Below are positions 8,981-16,260 of a stretch of 64,000 nucleotides of DNA, piece after piece; position 1 is the first letter of the stretch, and every line of letters starts with the position of its first letter. The notes below the pieces were generated by a model. The model worked only from the letters and a program-made list of their open reading frames with translations, ran no database searches and was not told the origin of the DNA. Both the position numbers and the translations under genes were made by a program. Origin of the DNA: a virus; the IMG/VR virus record IMGVR_UViG_3300046694_000202, positions 1 to 64,000 of that record. One strand, 5' to 3'.

Positions 8981-9162
8981 TACTTCGTGATCACCGTGTT
9001 GGCCGGGAAGGCATTCACGGGGAACACATCGCACTTCTCGATGACGCCCAGCGCCTTGAACGTCTTCATCGTCGCCTGCCACGCTGCACAGACATACGCG
9101 TCATCGAAGTTGCGAACAACGACGCGGTGCGGGCTACCTTCTGGGTACGTCGTGAACATCAT
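8980..9162 (-). CDS. small hypothetical protein
   Basis: About 60 residues from the first of two adjacent ATG codons (9162/9159). Longer in-frame starts exist inside the HNH-like gene. No recognised motif. Confidence 0.5.
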   Translation of the reverse strand: MMFTTYPEGSPHRVVVRNFDDAYVCAAWQATMKTFKALGVIEKCDVFPVNAFPANTVITK

Positions 9163-9166
9163 GAGC

Positions 9167-9712
9167 TTAGCTGCAGAGATAGTCTTTTCCGAGGGCACGT
9201 AATACCTCCTTGATGACAGCGGGGGGGAAATCCACCATGTACGGGTGGTTCTGGATGTCGGCAAAACCACGCGGCTGGGTGACGGCCAGCAGCGCTTCAA
9301 GCAGCTCGGCGCAATCGCTCTTCATTTCCAGATCGGGGTCGGCCGGCGCGCTGGCTGCAGCGCTCTTCACGGCTTCGGCTTCACGATCATGCAAGCGCCA
9401 ATGCTGCGGGTTACAGCATAGCGTGTTACTGCACTTGTTATAAAGCCGGTATGACGGGGTTTTTAAAAGCTGTTGATTCGACCATTCGTAAATGATCTTA
9501 TGAACCGGGATACGCTTGCCCTCGACTTTCACGAGGCCGAATGAGCGTGCAATAACCGGTTGGTAGAACGGGACATTATCGCGGTCGCGCATCTTCTGCA
9601 TACGCGGGCCAGAGGCGGTTCGCGCACCGGTCCAAGGCCAACAAACGTTGGGCTTCAGAAAATCGGTGATGCGCCCCTTGATGCGTTCGACGACGGCATC
9701 GAGGTCTTCCAT
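9167..9712 (-). CDS. HNH-endonuclease-like protein
   Basis: 181 residues. The middle resembles the HNH homing-endonuclease core: PVHKIIYEWSN, then NKCSNTLCCNPQHW, where other family members have HKCDNPxCVNPxHL. The first catalytic His position appears as Asn (YNKCSN), so nuclease activity may be reduced or lost. Freestanding in the replication cluster. Alpha-helical C-terminal tail of unknown role. Starts 23 bases after a terminator. Confidence 0.65.
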   Translation of the reverse strand: MEDLDAVVERIKGRITDFLKPNVCWPWTGARTASGPRMQKMRDRDNVPFYQPVIARSFGLVKVEGKRIPVHKIIYEWSNQQLLKTPSYRLYNKCSNTLCCNPQHWRLHDREAEAVKSAAASAPADPDLEMKSDCAELLEALLAVTQPRGFADIQNHPYMVDFPPAVIKEVLRALGKDYLCS

Positions 9713-9734
9713 GTTGACGATCCTGTCAGGGGTT

Positions 9735-9761
9735 GAAAAAAGCCGCGCTTGATGCGCGGCT
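9735..9761 (-). terminator. Rho-independent terminator after the 9782 gene
   Basis: Read leftward: AGCCGCGC/GCGCGGCT stem with a 5-base loop followed by six T. It lies 23 bases upstream of the next start codon. Confidence 0.88.
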
Positions 9762-9781
9762 TTCTCTACAGCGGAAGCAGC

Positions 9782-10186
9782 TTAGTGTGCCGACTTGACG
9801 AGCGTCGGGATCAGCTTGAAGTGCTTCGACAGATACGTCAGCACGTGGTCGCCGTGCTCGGCGATGTTCGCCAGCAGCTGCGCTTCCGTGACCGATGCGT
9901 CGAGGGTGCGGCCTTCGGCGATGATGTTGCCTTCGGCGTCCTTGATGGCGGCGATCGTGTGAACGTCCGCGCCCTTGAACAGAAGGCTCGCCACTTGCTT
10001 CAGGGAAGCAGTGCGCTCCGCCACGAACGCTTCGCGAGCCTTCTGTTGGTCCTGGAACTTCGCCTCGTCCGCTGCCGTCCAGTTCGTTGCAGCCTTCGGG
10101 GCGCCGCGCAATGCACGCGGCGACTTACCGTCGTTGCCGCCCTTATTTTTCTTCAGGGCGGTCGCGGTCTTCGTGGTGGATTCCAT
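9782..10186 (-). CDS. hypothetical protein with basic disordered N-terminus
   Basis: 134 residues. The first about 35 are Lys/Arg/Ala/Thr-rich and look disordered; the remainder is helical and ends LSKHFKLIPTLVKSAH. Followed by a strong terminator. Could bind nucleic acid through its basic tail; no family recognised. Confidence 0.7.
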   Translation of the reverse strand: MESTTKTATALKKNKGGNDGKSPRALRGAPKAATNWTAADEAKFQDQQKAREAFVAERTASLKQVASLLFKGADVHTIAAIKDAEGNIIAEGRTLDASVTEAQLLANIAEHGDHVLTYLSKHFKLIPTLVKSAH

Positions 10187-10281
10187 CGTTGTGATCTCGT
10201 AGATTGAATAATGGTTAAAACAAGCAGGCCAGTGCTTTAAAACTTCGCTTTAAACCGGGTGGTGACCGGCATTAAAACGAT

Positions 10282-10515
10282 TTACAGCCCAGGGTTCGAC
10301 GCGACTTCGGCGTTGAATGCCTTACCGCGCACGGTGTTACCGCGCAGCTCGTAATCGACTTGAGGGTTTTGAAACTGACGGGCGATGTAAGCTTGAAGCT
10401 CAACGTCCGTCCACGTTTCGGGCATTACTTCAATCGCCTTGACGACCTTATCGGTCGCCGCCTTCAATTGCTCTTTCACGAACTTCTTCTTCTGGGCCAG
10501 TGTCAGGGAAGACAT
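10282..10515 (-). CDS. small hypothetical protein downstream of a control region
   Basis: 77 residues, helical N-terminal half rich in Lys (QKKKFVKEQLKAATDKVVKA). First gene after the 243-base control region 10516-10758, so probably the lead gene of a transcript that includes the 9782 gene. Confidence 0.68.
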   Translation of the reverse strand: MSSLTLAQKKKFVKEQLKAATDKVVKAIEVMPETWTDVELQAYIARQFQNPQVDYELRGNTVRGKAFNAEVASNPGL

Positions 10516-10686
10516 TTACTTACATCCTTCGAGGTCTGAATATTACATTACCGATTACTTCCGTGGTGGGGGATTTAATCGGCAACTTGTGTGTTATTTA
10601 CGACATCGGCAATCTTGACCGGGCGGTTAAGTGCTTGACATCGCGATTCGAACTGAATTTCGGGGTCTGTGCGGGTTGACACATAC

Positions 10687-10721
10687 ATCGAAGGTTTGAA
10701 TTGTATGGTCAAACCTTCGAT
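10687..10721. repeat. perfect 13-bp inverted repeat
   Basis: ATCGAAGGTTTGA and its complement separated by 9 bases. No T-run follows in the leftward direction, so it is more likely a leader hairpin than a terminator. Confidence 0.7.
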
Positions 10722-10731
10722 CTTTGGGTGT

Positions 10732-10748
10732 CAACTAGACGATAGTTC
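10732..10748. repeat. CAACTA-N3-GATAG dyad-family site (10.7 kb)
   Basis: CAACTAGACGATAGTTC, differing from the perfect palindrome at 25611 at four of 17 positions. Confidence 0.62.
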
Positions 10749-10758
10749 CGATTTTGTT

Positions 10759-11490
10759 TCAAATTGTCTCGACATCGCGTTCTTCCCAGTACACGCGTTC
10801 GTTTTCCTCGCGAGCGGCCTGCTCCAGTTTCTCCTTGTATACAGCGAGGATGTTGCTGGCGTTTTCGTATGCCTGCTCCATGTGGTAATCGTCATACGTT
10901 TCTACACCCCACAGCGCATCTTCCAGCTCGGGGTCATCGCTCTCGACGAGATCACCATCTTCATCGGGCAGCATGAGCTTGACGACAACACCAGTGTAGG
11001 ACCACTTGTCTTCGCACCAGCCTTGCAGGTACTCGAAGTCGCGGCGCACGGCCTCGGCCGTGATCTCGCCCTTCGTGAGCGGCTTGCTCGGGTCACGGCC
11101 CGGAACTTCGACCATCTCGTAGGCGGTGATCCGATCCTGCCGGATCCCGTTCTCGACGTGGTACTCGCTCTTCGCCACCCGCTTGAACTTCTTGGGGGCG
11201 AGGCGCTGGATCAGCTCGGCCTTGTGCTCATCGCTCAAGCCCCAGCCGTCGCGCTTGGCCGTCTGCGTGGATTGCTGAACATCGTAGTAACGCTTCAGAT
11301 TACGATCGGATGACAAGACGCGCTCACCGGGGCGCTTATCGCGGCGGGTCCACTCGCTCACCACGCCGTGGCCGTCGCTGCGCTCCCACGGCGCCTCGGC
11401 GTCGTCGTCGTTCTCGAAGCGGACTTTGAAGGTCAGGCCTTCATGTTCGAAGGTGTCGCCGTCATACAGAAACAATTTAGAGCGGTCCAT
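10759..11490 (-). CDS. hypothetical protein
   Basis: 243 residues. The ATG at 11490 follows GGGGAATAAGAAC; the in-frame ATG 33 codons upstream lies inside the preceding gene and is rejected. Acidic (D/E runs in VRFENDDDAEAP and DEDGDLVESDDPELED), with a Lys/Arg-rich middle. No family recognised. Terminal gene before the 10.7 kb control region. Confidence 0.72.
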   Translation of the reverse strand: MDRSKLFLYDGDTFEHEGLTFKVRFENDDDAEAPWERSDGHGVVSEWTRRDKRPGERVLSSDRNLKRYYDVQQSTQTAKRDGWGLSDEHKAELIQRLAPKKFKRVAKSEYHVENGIRQDRITAYEMVEVPGRDPSKPLTKGEITAEAVRRDFEYLQGWCEDKWSYTGVVVKLMLPDEDGDLVESDDPELEDALWGVETYDDYHMEQAYENASNILAVYKEKLEQAAREENERVYWEERDVETI

Positions 11491-11494
11491 GTTC

Positions 11495-11989
11495 TTATTC
11501 CCCAGTGAATTGGTCGGGCACTTCGACTTCAGCTTTGAAGATCGAGGCCACGTAGCAGCGCATCGCGGCGATCTTTGCGGTCGGTCCATACGTCAGGCTA
11601 TCCACGTAGAACTGATACATCGCGTCATGCTGCTGATGCTCGGTCGATTCGGACCAAGACTGCTGTCCGTGCTCGGCGCACCATACGGGGATGCGGACAT
11701 TGTTGGTGTAGCCTTGCGCGTCCTTGCCCCAGTCGTCATCGCTGCGAATGATGCTGATCCCTTCGCGCTCGATGATGTCCATCGCCTGCAAGGCGTCGAC
11801 GGACGGACAGAAGCGGTGGAAGTGCGGCACAGAGCCAGGGTGGTTCTCGCGCTCGATCCAGAACGGCGTGCCCGGTTCGCGCTGCATGACCTTGATGACG
11901 CGGTCTTCCTTCCACTGCTTGTTGAGTGCGGCGGCGACCGTCCAGTCCAGCGCCGCGCCAATCAGCTCACTTGTTTTGATCTTAGCCAC
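11495..11989 (-). CDS. DUF2591 (NinX-like) family protein
   Basis: 164 residues beginning at a GTG with AGAGG 9 bases upstream. The N-terminus KTSELIGAALDWTVAAAL is the hallmark of the phage DUF2591 group found in early regions of lambda-like phages. The C-terminal part (RIPVWCAEHG, YVASIFKAEVEVPDQF) also fits. Function unknown. It overlaps the end of the preceding gene by 8 bases. No ATG start is available at the family N-terminus, which supports GTG. Confidence 0.75.
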   Translation of the reverse strand: MAKIKTSELIGAALDWTVAAALNKQWKEDRVIKVMQREPGTPFWIERENHPGSVPHFHRFCPSVDALQAMDIIEREGISIIRSDDDWGKDAQGYTNNVRIPVWCAEHGQQSWSESTEHQQHDAMYQFYVDSLTYGPTAKIAAMRCYVASIFKAEVEVPDQFTGE

Positions 11990-12317
11990 GGTTCGCCTCT
12001 TCTTGTTTGATGATGCCGGCCGCGACCAGCGCCTTCGGCCACCAGCGCTTGGCGCGGTCGTTGGCCGGGTGGAGGGAGATGTTGCGATAGTCGCCGGTCC
12101 TGAAGTCCATGTCACCATAGGCCGTGACCCAGTCGGGCACGCCACGGCTACAGCTCGGCTCGGCGCCGTAGTACTCGCGTTCGAGCCTGTGGACCAGCTC
12201 GCGGAACGTGAACGGGTCGTCCTGCCAGTCAAAGCCGGTTTCCTCGGCCTCCCCGTGCTCGGCGCTCTCTTCCGTGATGACTTCGAACGTCTGGTGGAAC
12301 TTCATGGGTTCTAGCAT
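11982..12317 (-). CDS. small hypothetical protein
   Basis: 111 residues. The ATG at 12317 has AAGGGG 5 bases upstream, which decides it over the ATG at 12305. Acidic N-terminus and a Trp-rich C-terminal half. Coupled to the DUF2591 gene. Confidence 0.7.
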   Translation of the reverse strand: MLEPMKFHQTFEVITEESAEHGEAEETGFDWQDDPFTFRELVHRLEREYYGAEPSCSRGVPDWVTAYGDMDFRTGDYRNISLHPANDRAKRWWPKALVAAGIIKQEEANRG

Positions 12318-12326
12318 GATCGCCCC

Positions 12327-13109
12327 TTAAACGTTGCGGTCGAAGAAGTGGCCCTGCTCTTCGTAGAAGCTGTGCTGGAGGTCACCCGTCCAGTAATACT
12401 CCCAGTTGATGTAGCAGAACATCGGGTGGTCCTCCGCGATCTGCCCGGTCTCGACAGCCCACTCCTCGGCGAAGGCCTTGGTGCTCTCGTAGTGGCCGCG
12501 ATACGCGTCGCGGAACTTGTCGACCGTCACGTCCTTGATGTCGCCGCCCTGGCAGTCGTTCACGAAGATCATGAAAGCCTCGATCTCTTCGTCGCTGCTC
12601 AGCTCCCCCAGCTTCTCTTCGAGATCCGCGATCTCCGACATCGACGTGTACTCGCCGATCAGGCCGTTCGGGAAACCTTCGTGGTCGTGGATCGCGTACT
12701 CCTCGGATGCCGGCAGCTTACCGGCGCCGTGGCAGCGCTTGCACACGTCCACCTTGATGCCCTCACCCGTCTGGAACGCTTCGAGTGCGTCGATGCGCGT
12801 CGGGCCGACGTAGTTCATCGCGTCGATGCCCTTCTCGACGACCCAGCGATTGTCGCGGGTCATGTGGATGTCGAAGCCAGCGGTTTCGGCCGCGTTGTCC
12901 AGCTGCTCTTCGAGCGTGTGGTCGCCCTCGCAGTCGGGACACGTGATCATCACGTTCGGGAAACGACTGGTGAGATAAACCTTGTCGCGGATCTCCGCGT
13001 AGAGATCGTCCGCGTCCATGCCTTCGGTTTCAATCCAAGTGCCGTGCAGCACACCGTTGTTATATGACGCGAGACATGCGACGTAGATACGACGTGTGGT
13101 GGTGTCCAT
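12327..13109 (-). CDS. ardA: ArdA antirestriction protein with an inserted four-cysteine module
   Basis: ArdA proteins are acidic DNA mimics that occupy type I restriction enzymes and protect incoming DNA. The N-terminus (RIYVACLASYNNGVLHGTWIE) and the C-terminal two thirds (EYAIHDHEGFPNG, GEYTSMSEIADL, then a strongly acidic end) are clear ArdA sequence. At 260 residues it is about 90 longer than ordinary ArdA. The excess lies between residues about 53 and 134, where two CxxC pairs occur (C57/C60 in CPDCEG; C123/C126 in CKRCHGAG), resembling a DnaJ-like zinc ribbon. The position of the insertion is a direct observation; zinc binding and a changed target range are inference. A hairpin lies just upstream. 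Confidence 0.9.
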   Translation of the reverse strand: MDTTTRRIYVACLASYNNGVLHGTWIETEGMDADDLYAEIRDKVYLTSRFPNVMITCPDCEGDHTLEEQLDNAAETAGFDIHMTRDNRWVVEKGIDAMNYVGPTRIDALEAFQTGEGIKVDVCKRCHGAGKLPASEEYAIHDHEGFPNGLIGEYTSMSEIADLEEKLGELSSDEEIEAFMIFVNDCQGGDIKDVTVDKFRDAYRGHYESTKAFAEEWAVETGQIAEDHPMFCYINWEYYWTGDLQHSFYEEQGHFFDRNV

Positions 13110-13137
13110 GATGCCTTCCTTGGCAGTAGAAGTGCAA

Positions 13138-13158
13138 ACAGCGCCTTAAAGGCGCTGT
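13138..13158 (-). terminator. possible weak terminator or attenuator before ardA
   Basis: ACAGCGCC/GGCGCTGT stem with a 5-base loop, only a short T-run in the leftward direction. Lies between the H-NS-like gene and ardA. Confidence 0.5.
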
Positions 13159-13184
13159 CTGTGGTGGTGAGTTAAAGCTGAATT

Positions 13185-13544
13185 CTATGCTGCTTTCTTT
13201 TCTTTCTTGAGAGGGATCAGATAATCATCGCGCGGGCCAGTCATCCAGCGCGGCTGCATACCTCGGCCGCTCCACGTGGTGCCCGACTCCGGATCTTGGT
13301 ACAGGGCCGGGAGTGCCGACTTTGCCTTTTTAGCCGGGAATGTCTTTGTGGCTTTCGGGTCTTTCTTCGACTTGATTTGCTGGACTTTGACAAAGCCCAG
13401 ATCCTGCGCGGTCAAACCATACTCGTTGATGATTTCCATCGCCTTTGCAATACCGATCTTGCGCTCTTCAACTTCAGCAATCTCGGCAAGCCGAGTAAGC
13501 TCGGCGATTTGTTCCATCAACTCTTTGTATGTGGGTTGCGACAT
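13185..13544 (-). CDS. H-NS family nucleoid/xenogeneic-silencer-like protein
   Basis: 119 residues. N-terminal coiled-coil oligomerisation region (about 3-40), a Lys-rich linker (58-76), and a C-terminal H-NS DNA-binding signature YQDPESGTTWSGRGMQPRW (about 81-99), where host proteins have the TWSGRGRxPxW form. The AT-hook-like loop is therefore RGMQP instead of RGRxP, which may change minor-groove binding. Ends in a Lys-rich tail. Expected to bind AT-rich DNA, either to silence phage genes or to compete with the host protein (inference). A dyad-family site (13637) with a promoter-like sequence lies upstream. Confidence 0.9.
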   Translation of the reverse strand: MSQPTYKELMEQIAELTRLAEIAEVEERKIGIAKAMEIINEYGLTAQDLGFVKVQQIKSKKDPKATKTFPAKKAKSALPALYQDPESGTTWSGRGMQPRWMTGPRDDYLIPLKKEKKAA

Positions 13545-13635
13545 TTACTAGCCCTCTCATGATTCCAGTTTCCGCACTGGAAGGCGCTAACGTTTAATAC
13601 GTTGTGCGGCACCTTACAACAAGTATTCCCCTTAA
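13545..13635 (-). promoter_or_regulatory. promoter candidate for the H-NS-like gene
   Basis: Read leftward: TTGATT, 17 bases, TAAGGT, with the -35-like hexamer overlapping the right arm of the dyad site at 13637-13652. This geometry suggests repression of the promoter by whatever binds the dyad. Confidence 0.5.
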
Positions 13636-13851
13636 TCAACTAGGGATAGTTTCTTTCTCTGCGACTGCATAACCGCACTCGCGCATCCAGTCGATCACGA
13701 TATTGGCCCAGTCCTCATCGCCCATCGTCCAACCGAAAAGCTCTTCCAGCTTTTCAATTGGGGACATGGCAAGAATTTCCGCGTCTTTACTCGCGTCGGT
13801 TTCGTCCAGCTCTTTGCGCTGGCGGATGATTTGAAGCAGATCAAGTCTCAT
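13636..13851 (-). CDS. small hypothetical protein
   Basis: 71 residues, helical and acidic, ending GYAVAEKETIPS. Its stop codon lies at the edge of a dyad-family site. Overlaps the upstream gene by 11 bases. Confidence 0.62.
   Translation of the reverse strand: MRLDLLQIIRQRKELDETDASKDAEILAMSPIEKLEELFGWTMGDEDWANIVIDWMRECGYAVAEKETIPS
13637..13652. repeat. CAACTA-N2-GATAG dyad-family site (13.6 kb)
   Basis: CAACTAGGGATAGTTT, one base shorter in the centre than the others. Confidence 0.5.
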
Positions 13852-14089
13852 GGTCTCTCACCAAAAGAAGGTGCCGCTGGTTATAGGTGATTGCTTTCTC
13901 GCATACGTCGACAGGCGGGGAATCACAGGGGTTATCCATCCGAATGCCGCAATACTCGCAGGGTTCCCGGTCGTCCTGCGAGTCCATCTTTGAGAGTTGT
14001 CGCAGCATATCGGCGTGTTGGTCTTTCAGCTGCTCGATGCGGTCTTCAATATCCTCGATGTCCGCTAATAGCTCTTCCCGTTCGTTCAC
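13841..14089 (-). CDS. small coiled-coil protein with cysteine pair
   Basis: 82 residues from a GTG at 14089; an ATG at 14137 would extend it further into the membrane-protein gene upstream. N-terminal half is coiled coil (EELLADIEDIEDRIEQLKDQ), C-terminal half has CEYCG and two further Cys, a possible zinc site. Confidence 0.55.
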   Translation of the reverse strand: MNEREELLADIEDIEDRIEQLKDQHADMLRQLSKMDSQDDREPCEYCGIRMDNPCDSPPVDVCEKAITYNQRHLLLVRDHET

Positions 14090-14279
14090 GGTTTCTCGCC
14101 TTCCATAAGAAATAGAACGCCAGTGTAGCTGCACCACACACAGCGGCCAGTGAGAGCGCGTTCGCGATGAACAACCACCACGGCGAGTTCCAGTGGCTCC
14201 AAAGGTTCCAGACCTGGATGAAGATCGCGACCGTCTCGATGGTCCCCGCGAACCAGCAGAGTTGCCGAAAGTTCATCAT
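14046..14279 (-). CDS. small membrane protein, two transmembrane segments
   Basis: 77 residues with hydrophobic stretches at about 5-25 and 34-60 (SPWWLFIANALSLAAVCGAA) and a basic C-terminal tail. Starts at ATGATGA with the upstream stop. An early inner-membrane protein of unknown role; superinfection exclusion is one possibility, not shown. Confidence 0.6.
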   Translation of the reverse strand: MMNFRQLCWFAGTIETVAIFIQVWNLWSHWNSPWWLFIANALSLAAVCGAATLAFYFLWKARNRERTGRAISGHRGY

Positions 14280-14491
14280 GTCGAGAACTTGTAGTTATGC
14301 GGCGGGTGTTTCACCGCTAGGTTCGCCGACAGGAGGACGACTCTGTAACCCCGAGCCTCGAAGCCTTCCCGGCCCTTGTATGGCATGTGCGCTGCATCCT
14401 CCAGCAGCGCCTCCCACGCTTCATCCTCGGTGTTGCGCGGGAGCCACCGGATAACTGTGCCGGCCGGTGTCATCGGATACCACTTGTTCAT
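14276..14491 (-). CDS. small hypothetical protein
   Basis: 71 residues from the ATG at 14491, which directly follows the upstream gene. Contains a DEAWEALLEDAAHMPYKGRE helix and a beta-rich C-terminus. No family recognised. Confidence 0.6.
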   Translation of the reverse strand: MNKWYPMTPAGTVIRWLPRNTEDEAWEALLEDAAHMPYKGREGFEARGYRVVLLSANLAVKHPPHNYKFST

Positions 14492-14493
14492 AG

Positions 14494-14724
14494 TTAATGT
14501 TTCCAAGCCAGAATGATCGCGGCGAGTCCACCCATGAACGTACCAAGGGTTGCCATGACCCCGAGGATGACCGCAAGCCATTTTTCGCGGTCGAGCTTCG
14601 AGCGTTCAGCCTTGAGCTTTTCACTCTCGGCGCGCATTAGATCAGCGGTGGGCTTCAGGTTTTCGGTGGCTCTCATGGTGTGCTCTATCTGGGCGATTTT
14701 GAGTTGGTCATCCAGTCCGCTCAT
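14494..14724 (-). CDS. small tail-anchored membrane protein
   Basis: 76 residues: N-terminal charged coiled coil (about 1-48), then one transmembrane segment (WLAVILGVMATLGTFMGGLA and following). Neighbours the two-pass membrane protein at 14046, so the two could form a complex (inference). Confidence 0.62.
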   Translation of the reverse strand: MSGLDDQLKIAQIEHTMRATENLKPTADLMRAESEKLKAERSKLDREKWLAVILGVMATLGTFMGGLAAIILAWKH

Positions 14725-14740
14725 TTATTATGCCCCTGTT

Positions 14741-15421
14741 TTAATGGGAATAAACCAGCTTGTCGTCGCCGAGGTACAGGTCGACGCCGCCATCGGCGTG
14801 CGCCGCTTTCGTCAGTTTCTCGCCGAGACCCCCCGCGTACAACTCGAATCGGTCGAAGAACCCCGCGCCATGATGGTTTCTCGTGAGCCAGTAGTCGTGG
14901 CCGGCGCGCTCAGCGGTGTAGCCGTTGCGCTTGAGCGCTTCGAGCAGCAGCGGCTCGTAGAAGTCGACGAACTGCTTGCAGTCCTCGCGGAACTCGGCTT
15001 TCGTCGACTCAGCGGCCTCGTAGTTGTCCAGCTCGACGTTGTGCATCGGGTCGTCCGGATCCACATCGGTGCTCGACCAGAGCGCCGCCTCCTCGTAGGC
15101 CTGCACGAAGTCCTCGAACCACGCGTCTCGAGGAGTGTCCACAATGTGGACAGCCGGATACTCCTCACGGACGACCTCCAGAGCCTCCCAGCGGTCCTTG
15201 GCGCGGATGAAGAACTCCACGGGGCCTTCGATCTCGGTAGCCCGCCAGAGCGGCCCTCCACCGCCTCCCCAGTAGGCTCCACCCGAGTCATAGTCGCCGT
15301 CGACGAACGGAAGGTGGTGGACCATCAGCTCGATCGGGGCGTCCTGGTCGTCCGCATGAGTGTCACGGCGCCCCATCGGGGCGCCGTATTTGCTGCTGAC
15401 TTCAGACAGTTTGAGCGGCAT
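14741..15421 (-). CDS. hypothetical protein of the accessory block
   Basis: 226 residues from an ATG one base after the upstream stop codon. Very acidic in the middle (DVDPDDPMHNVELDN) with a C-terminal HDYWLTRNHHGAGFFDRF stretch that looks like a conserved active or binding surface. Its gene contains copy 2 of the TCCACAATGTGGA dyad. Function not recognised. Confidence 0.72.
   Translation of the reverse strand: MPLKLSEVSSKYGAPMGRRDTHADDQDAPIELMVHHLPFVDGDYDSGGAYWGGGGGPLWRATEIEGPVEFFIRAKDRWEALEVVREEYPAVHIVDTPRDAWFEDFVQAYEEAALWSSTDVDPDDPMHNVELDNYEAAESTKAEFREDCKQFVDFYEPLLLEALKRNGYTAERAGHDYWLTRNHHGAGFFDRFELYAGGLGEKLTKAAHADGGVDLYLGDDKLVYSH
15138..15156. repeat. dispersed dyad TCCACAATGTGGA, copy 2 (19-base match with copy 3)
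   Basis: Identical over 19 bases to 25730-25748. Lies in coding sequence, in the same codon phase as copy 1 (His-Ile-Val-Asp). Confidence 0.45.
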
Positions 15422-15422
15422 G

Positions 15423-15722
15423 TCATTCGTCCTCGTCGTCTTCTTCGTCGTTGACCGGCACCAAGCGCTTGCCGGCGAAGTGGTCTGCGAGCGTCTGCTT
15501 GACCTCACGCGCCCCGTTGCGCCATGCGATCGGGTTGATGAAGCCGTTGCACCCGAGCTGCTGCTCGGCTTCCTCGTCGGTCAGTGCAGCGACGCGATCG
15601 GCCATCTTGCCAAGCGCGTCCATGATGAAGAGCTGCACGATCGGGCCGCTCTTCGCGAAGTTCATCAGGTGGGCGACCGCCTCATCGTTCGTGGTGGTAC
15701 GCATCCGTCTTGTAGTTTTCAT
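15423..15722 (-). CDS. small hypothetical protein
   Basis: 99 residues from the ATG at 15722, 24 bases after an operator-type dyad. Helical, with an acidic C-terminal tail (PVNDEEDDEDE). An in-frame ATG upstream would start inside the dyad and is rejected. Confidence 0.65.
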   Translation of the reverse strand: MKTTRRMRTTTNDEAVAHLMNFAKSGPIVQLFIMDALGKMADRVAALTDEEAEQQLGCNGFINPIAWRNGAREVKQTLADHFAGKRLVPVNDEEDDEDE

Positions 15723-15746
15723 GATCTCGATCCGTGAGAGTGAAAA

Positions 15747-15761
15747 GTGCGACCGTCGCAC
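15747..15761. promoter_or_regulatory. GTGCGAC-N-GTCGCAC dyad, site 1
   Basis: GTGCGACCGTCGCAC directly after the stop codon of the 15762 gene and just upstream of the 15722 start. In the leftward direction it is followed by TTTT. Confidence 0.8.
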
Positions 15762-16082
15762 TTAAGAGTGTGTGGTGTACTTCGTGCCGTTCTCGCGGGA
15801 GACAGCCGCCATCGTGAAGCCCTGCGCGGTGCTCGGCGCGTCCGCGTCACGGTAGTTCAGGCAGATCTCGACATCACCCATGTCCTTGCCGATCTGGATG
15901 CCCCCGCGCACGTCCGAGTCCTTCTCGGAGTTGGACATGCCGTACCAGACCATGTAGCCGAGGGCCTTGATGAACTCGTTGTACTGCTGGTCGGACAACT
16001 TCGACTCTTCCAGCGTGTTCGCCGGGAACAGCATCTTGTCGGAGTTGAAGTGAATCTCGATGGTGCGTTTTACGAAGGGCAT
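15762..16082 (-). CDS. small hypothetical protein
   Basis: 106 residues, mixed alpha/beta, with no recognised motif. Its TAA stop abuts dyad site 1. Confidence 0.65.
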   Translation of the reverse strand: MPFVKRTIEIHFNSDKMLFPANTLEESKLSDQQYNEFIKALGYMVWYGMSNSEKDSDVRGGIQIGKDMGDVEICLNYRDADAPSTAQGFTMAAVSRENGTKYTTHS

Positions 16083-16086
16083 GATC

Positions 16087-16260
16087 TCAGTCCTTGAGAG
16101 TGACTTCTTCCAGTTGGATTCTCACGTGCTTCACCCGATTCGACTGCTTGCTCTTCATGACGCAGCAGTCATGGTGATTCATCGGGTAGCCCGTGAGGTA
16201 GTACTTGCGGCCGGTGCGCTCGTTGAGCGCGATGATGTGATACATGCGCTCGGTTTCCAT
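16087..16260 (-). CDS. short hypothetical protein (57 residues)
   Basis: A short gene starting at ATG 16260, overlapping the upstream TAA as TAATG. It begins METERMYHIIALNERTGRKYY and ends in a basic beta-rich part. Position and coupling support it more than composition does. Confidence 0.6.
   Translation of the reverse strand: METERMYHIIALNERTGRKYYLTGYPMNHHDCCVMKSKQSNRVKHVRIQLEEVTLKD

Larger units (their letters stand above)
10516..10758 (-). promoter_or_regulatory. control region with dyad site, TTGACA-like box and long hairpin
   Basis: 243 bases with no gene. Holds a CAACTA-N3-GATAG site at 10732-10748. In the leftward direction its right arm runs into TTGACA, a perfect -35 hexamer, although no good -10 is seen at 17 bases. 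A perfect 13-bp inverted repeat with a 9-base loop (10687-10721) follows. Confidence 0.6.

Noticed and set aside
8981-9082. 34-codon N-terminal extension of the 8687 gene
   Set aside because: Would run deep into the coding sequence of the upstream gene; TAATG coupling at 8980 gives a better start.
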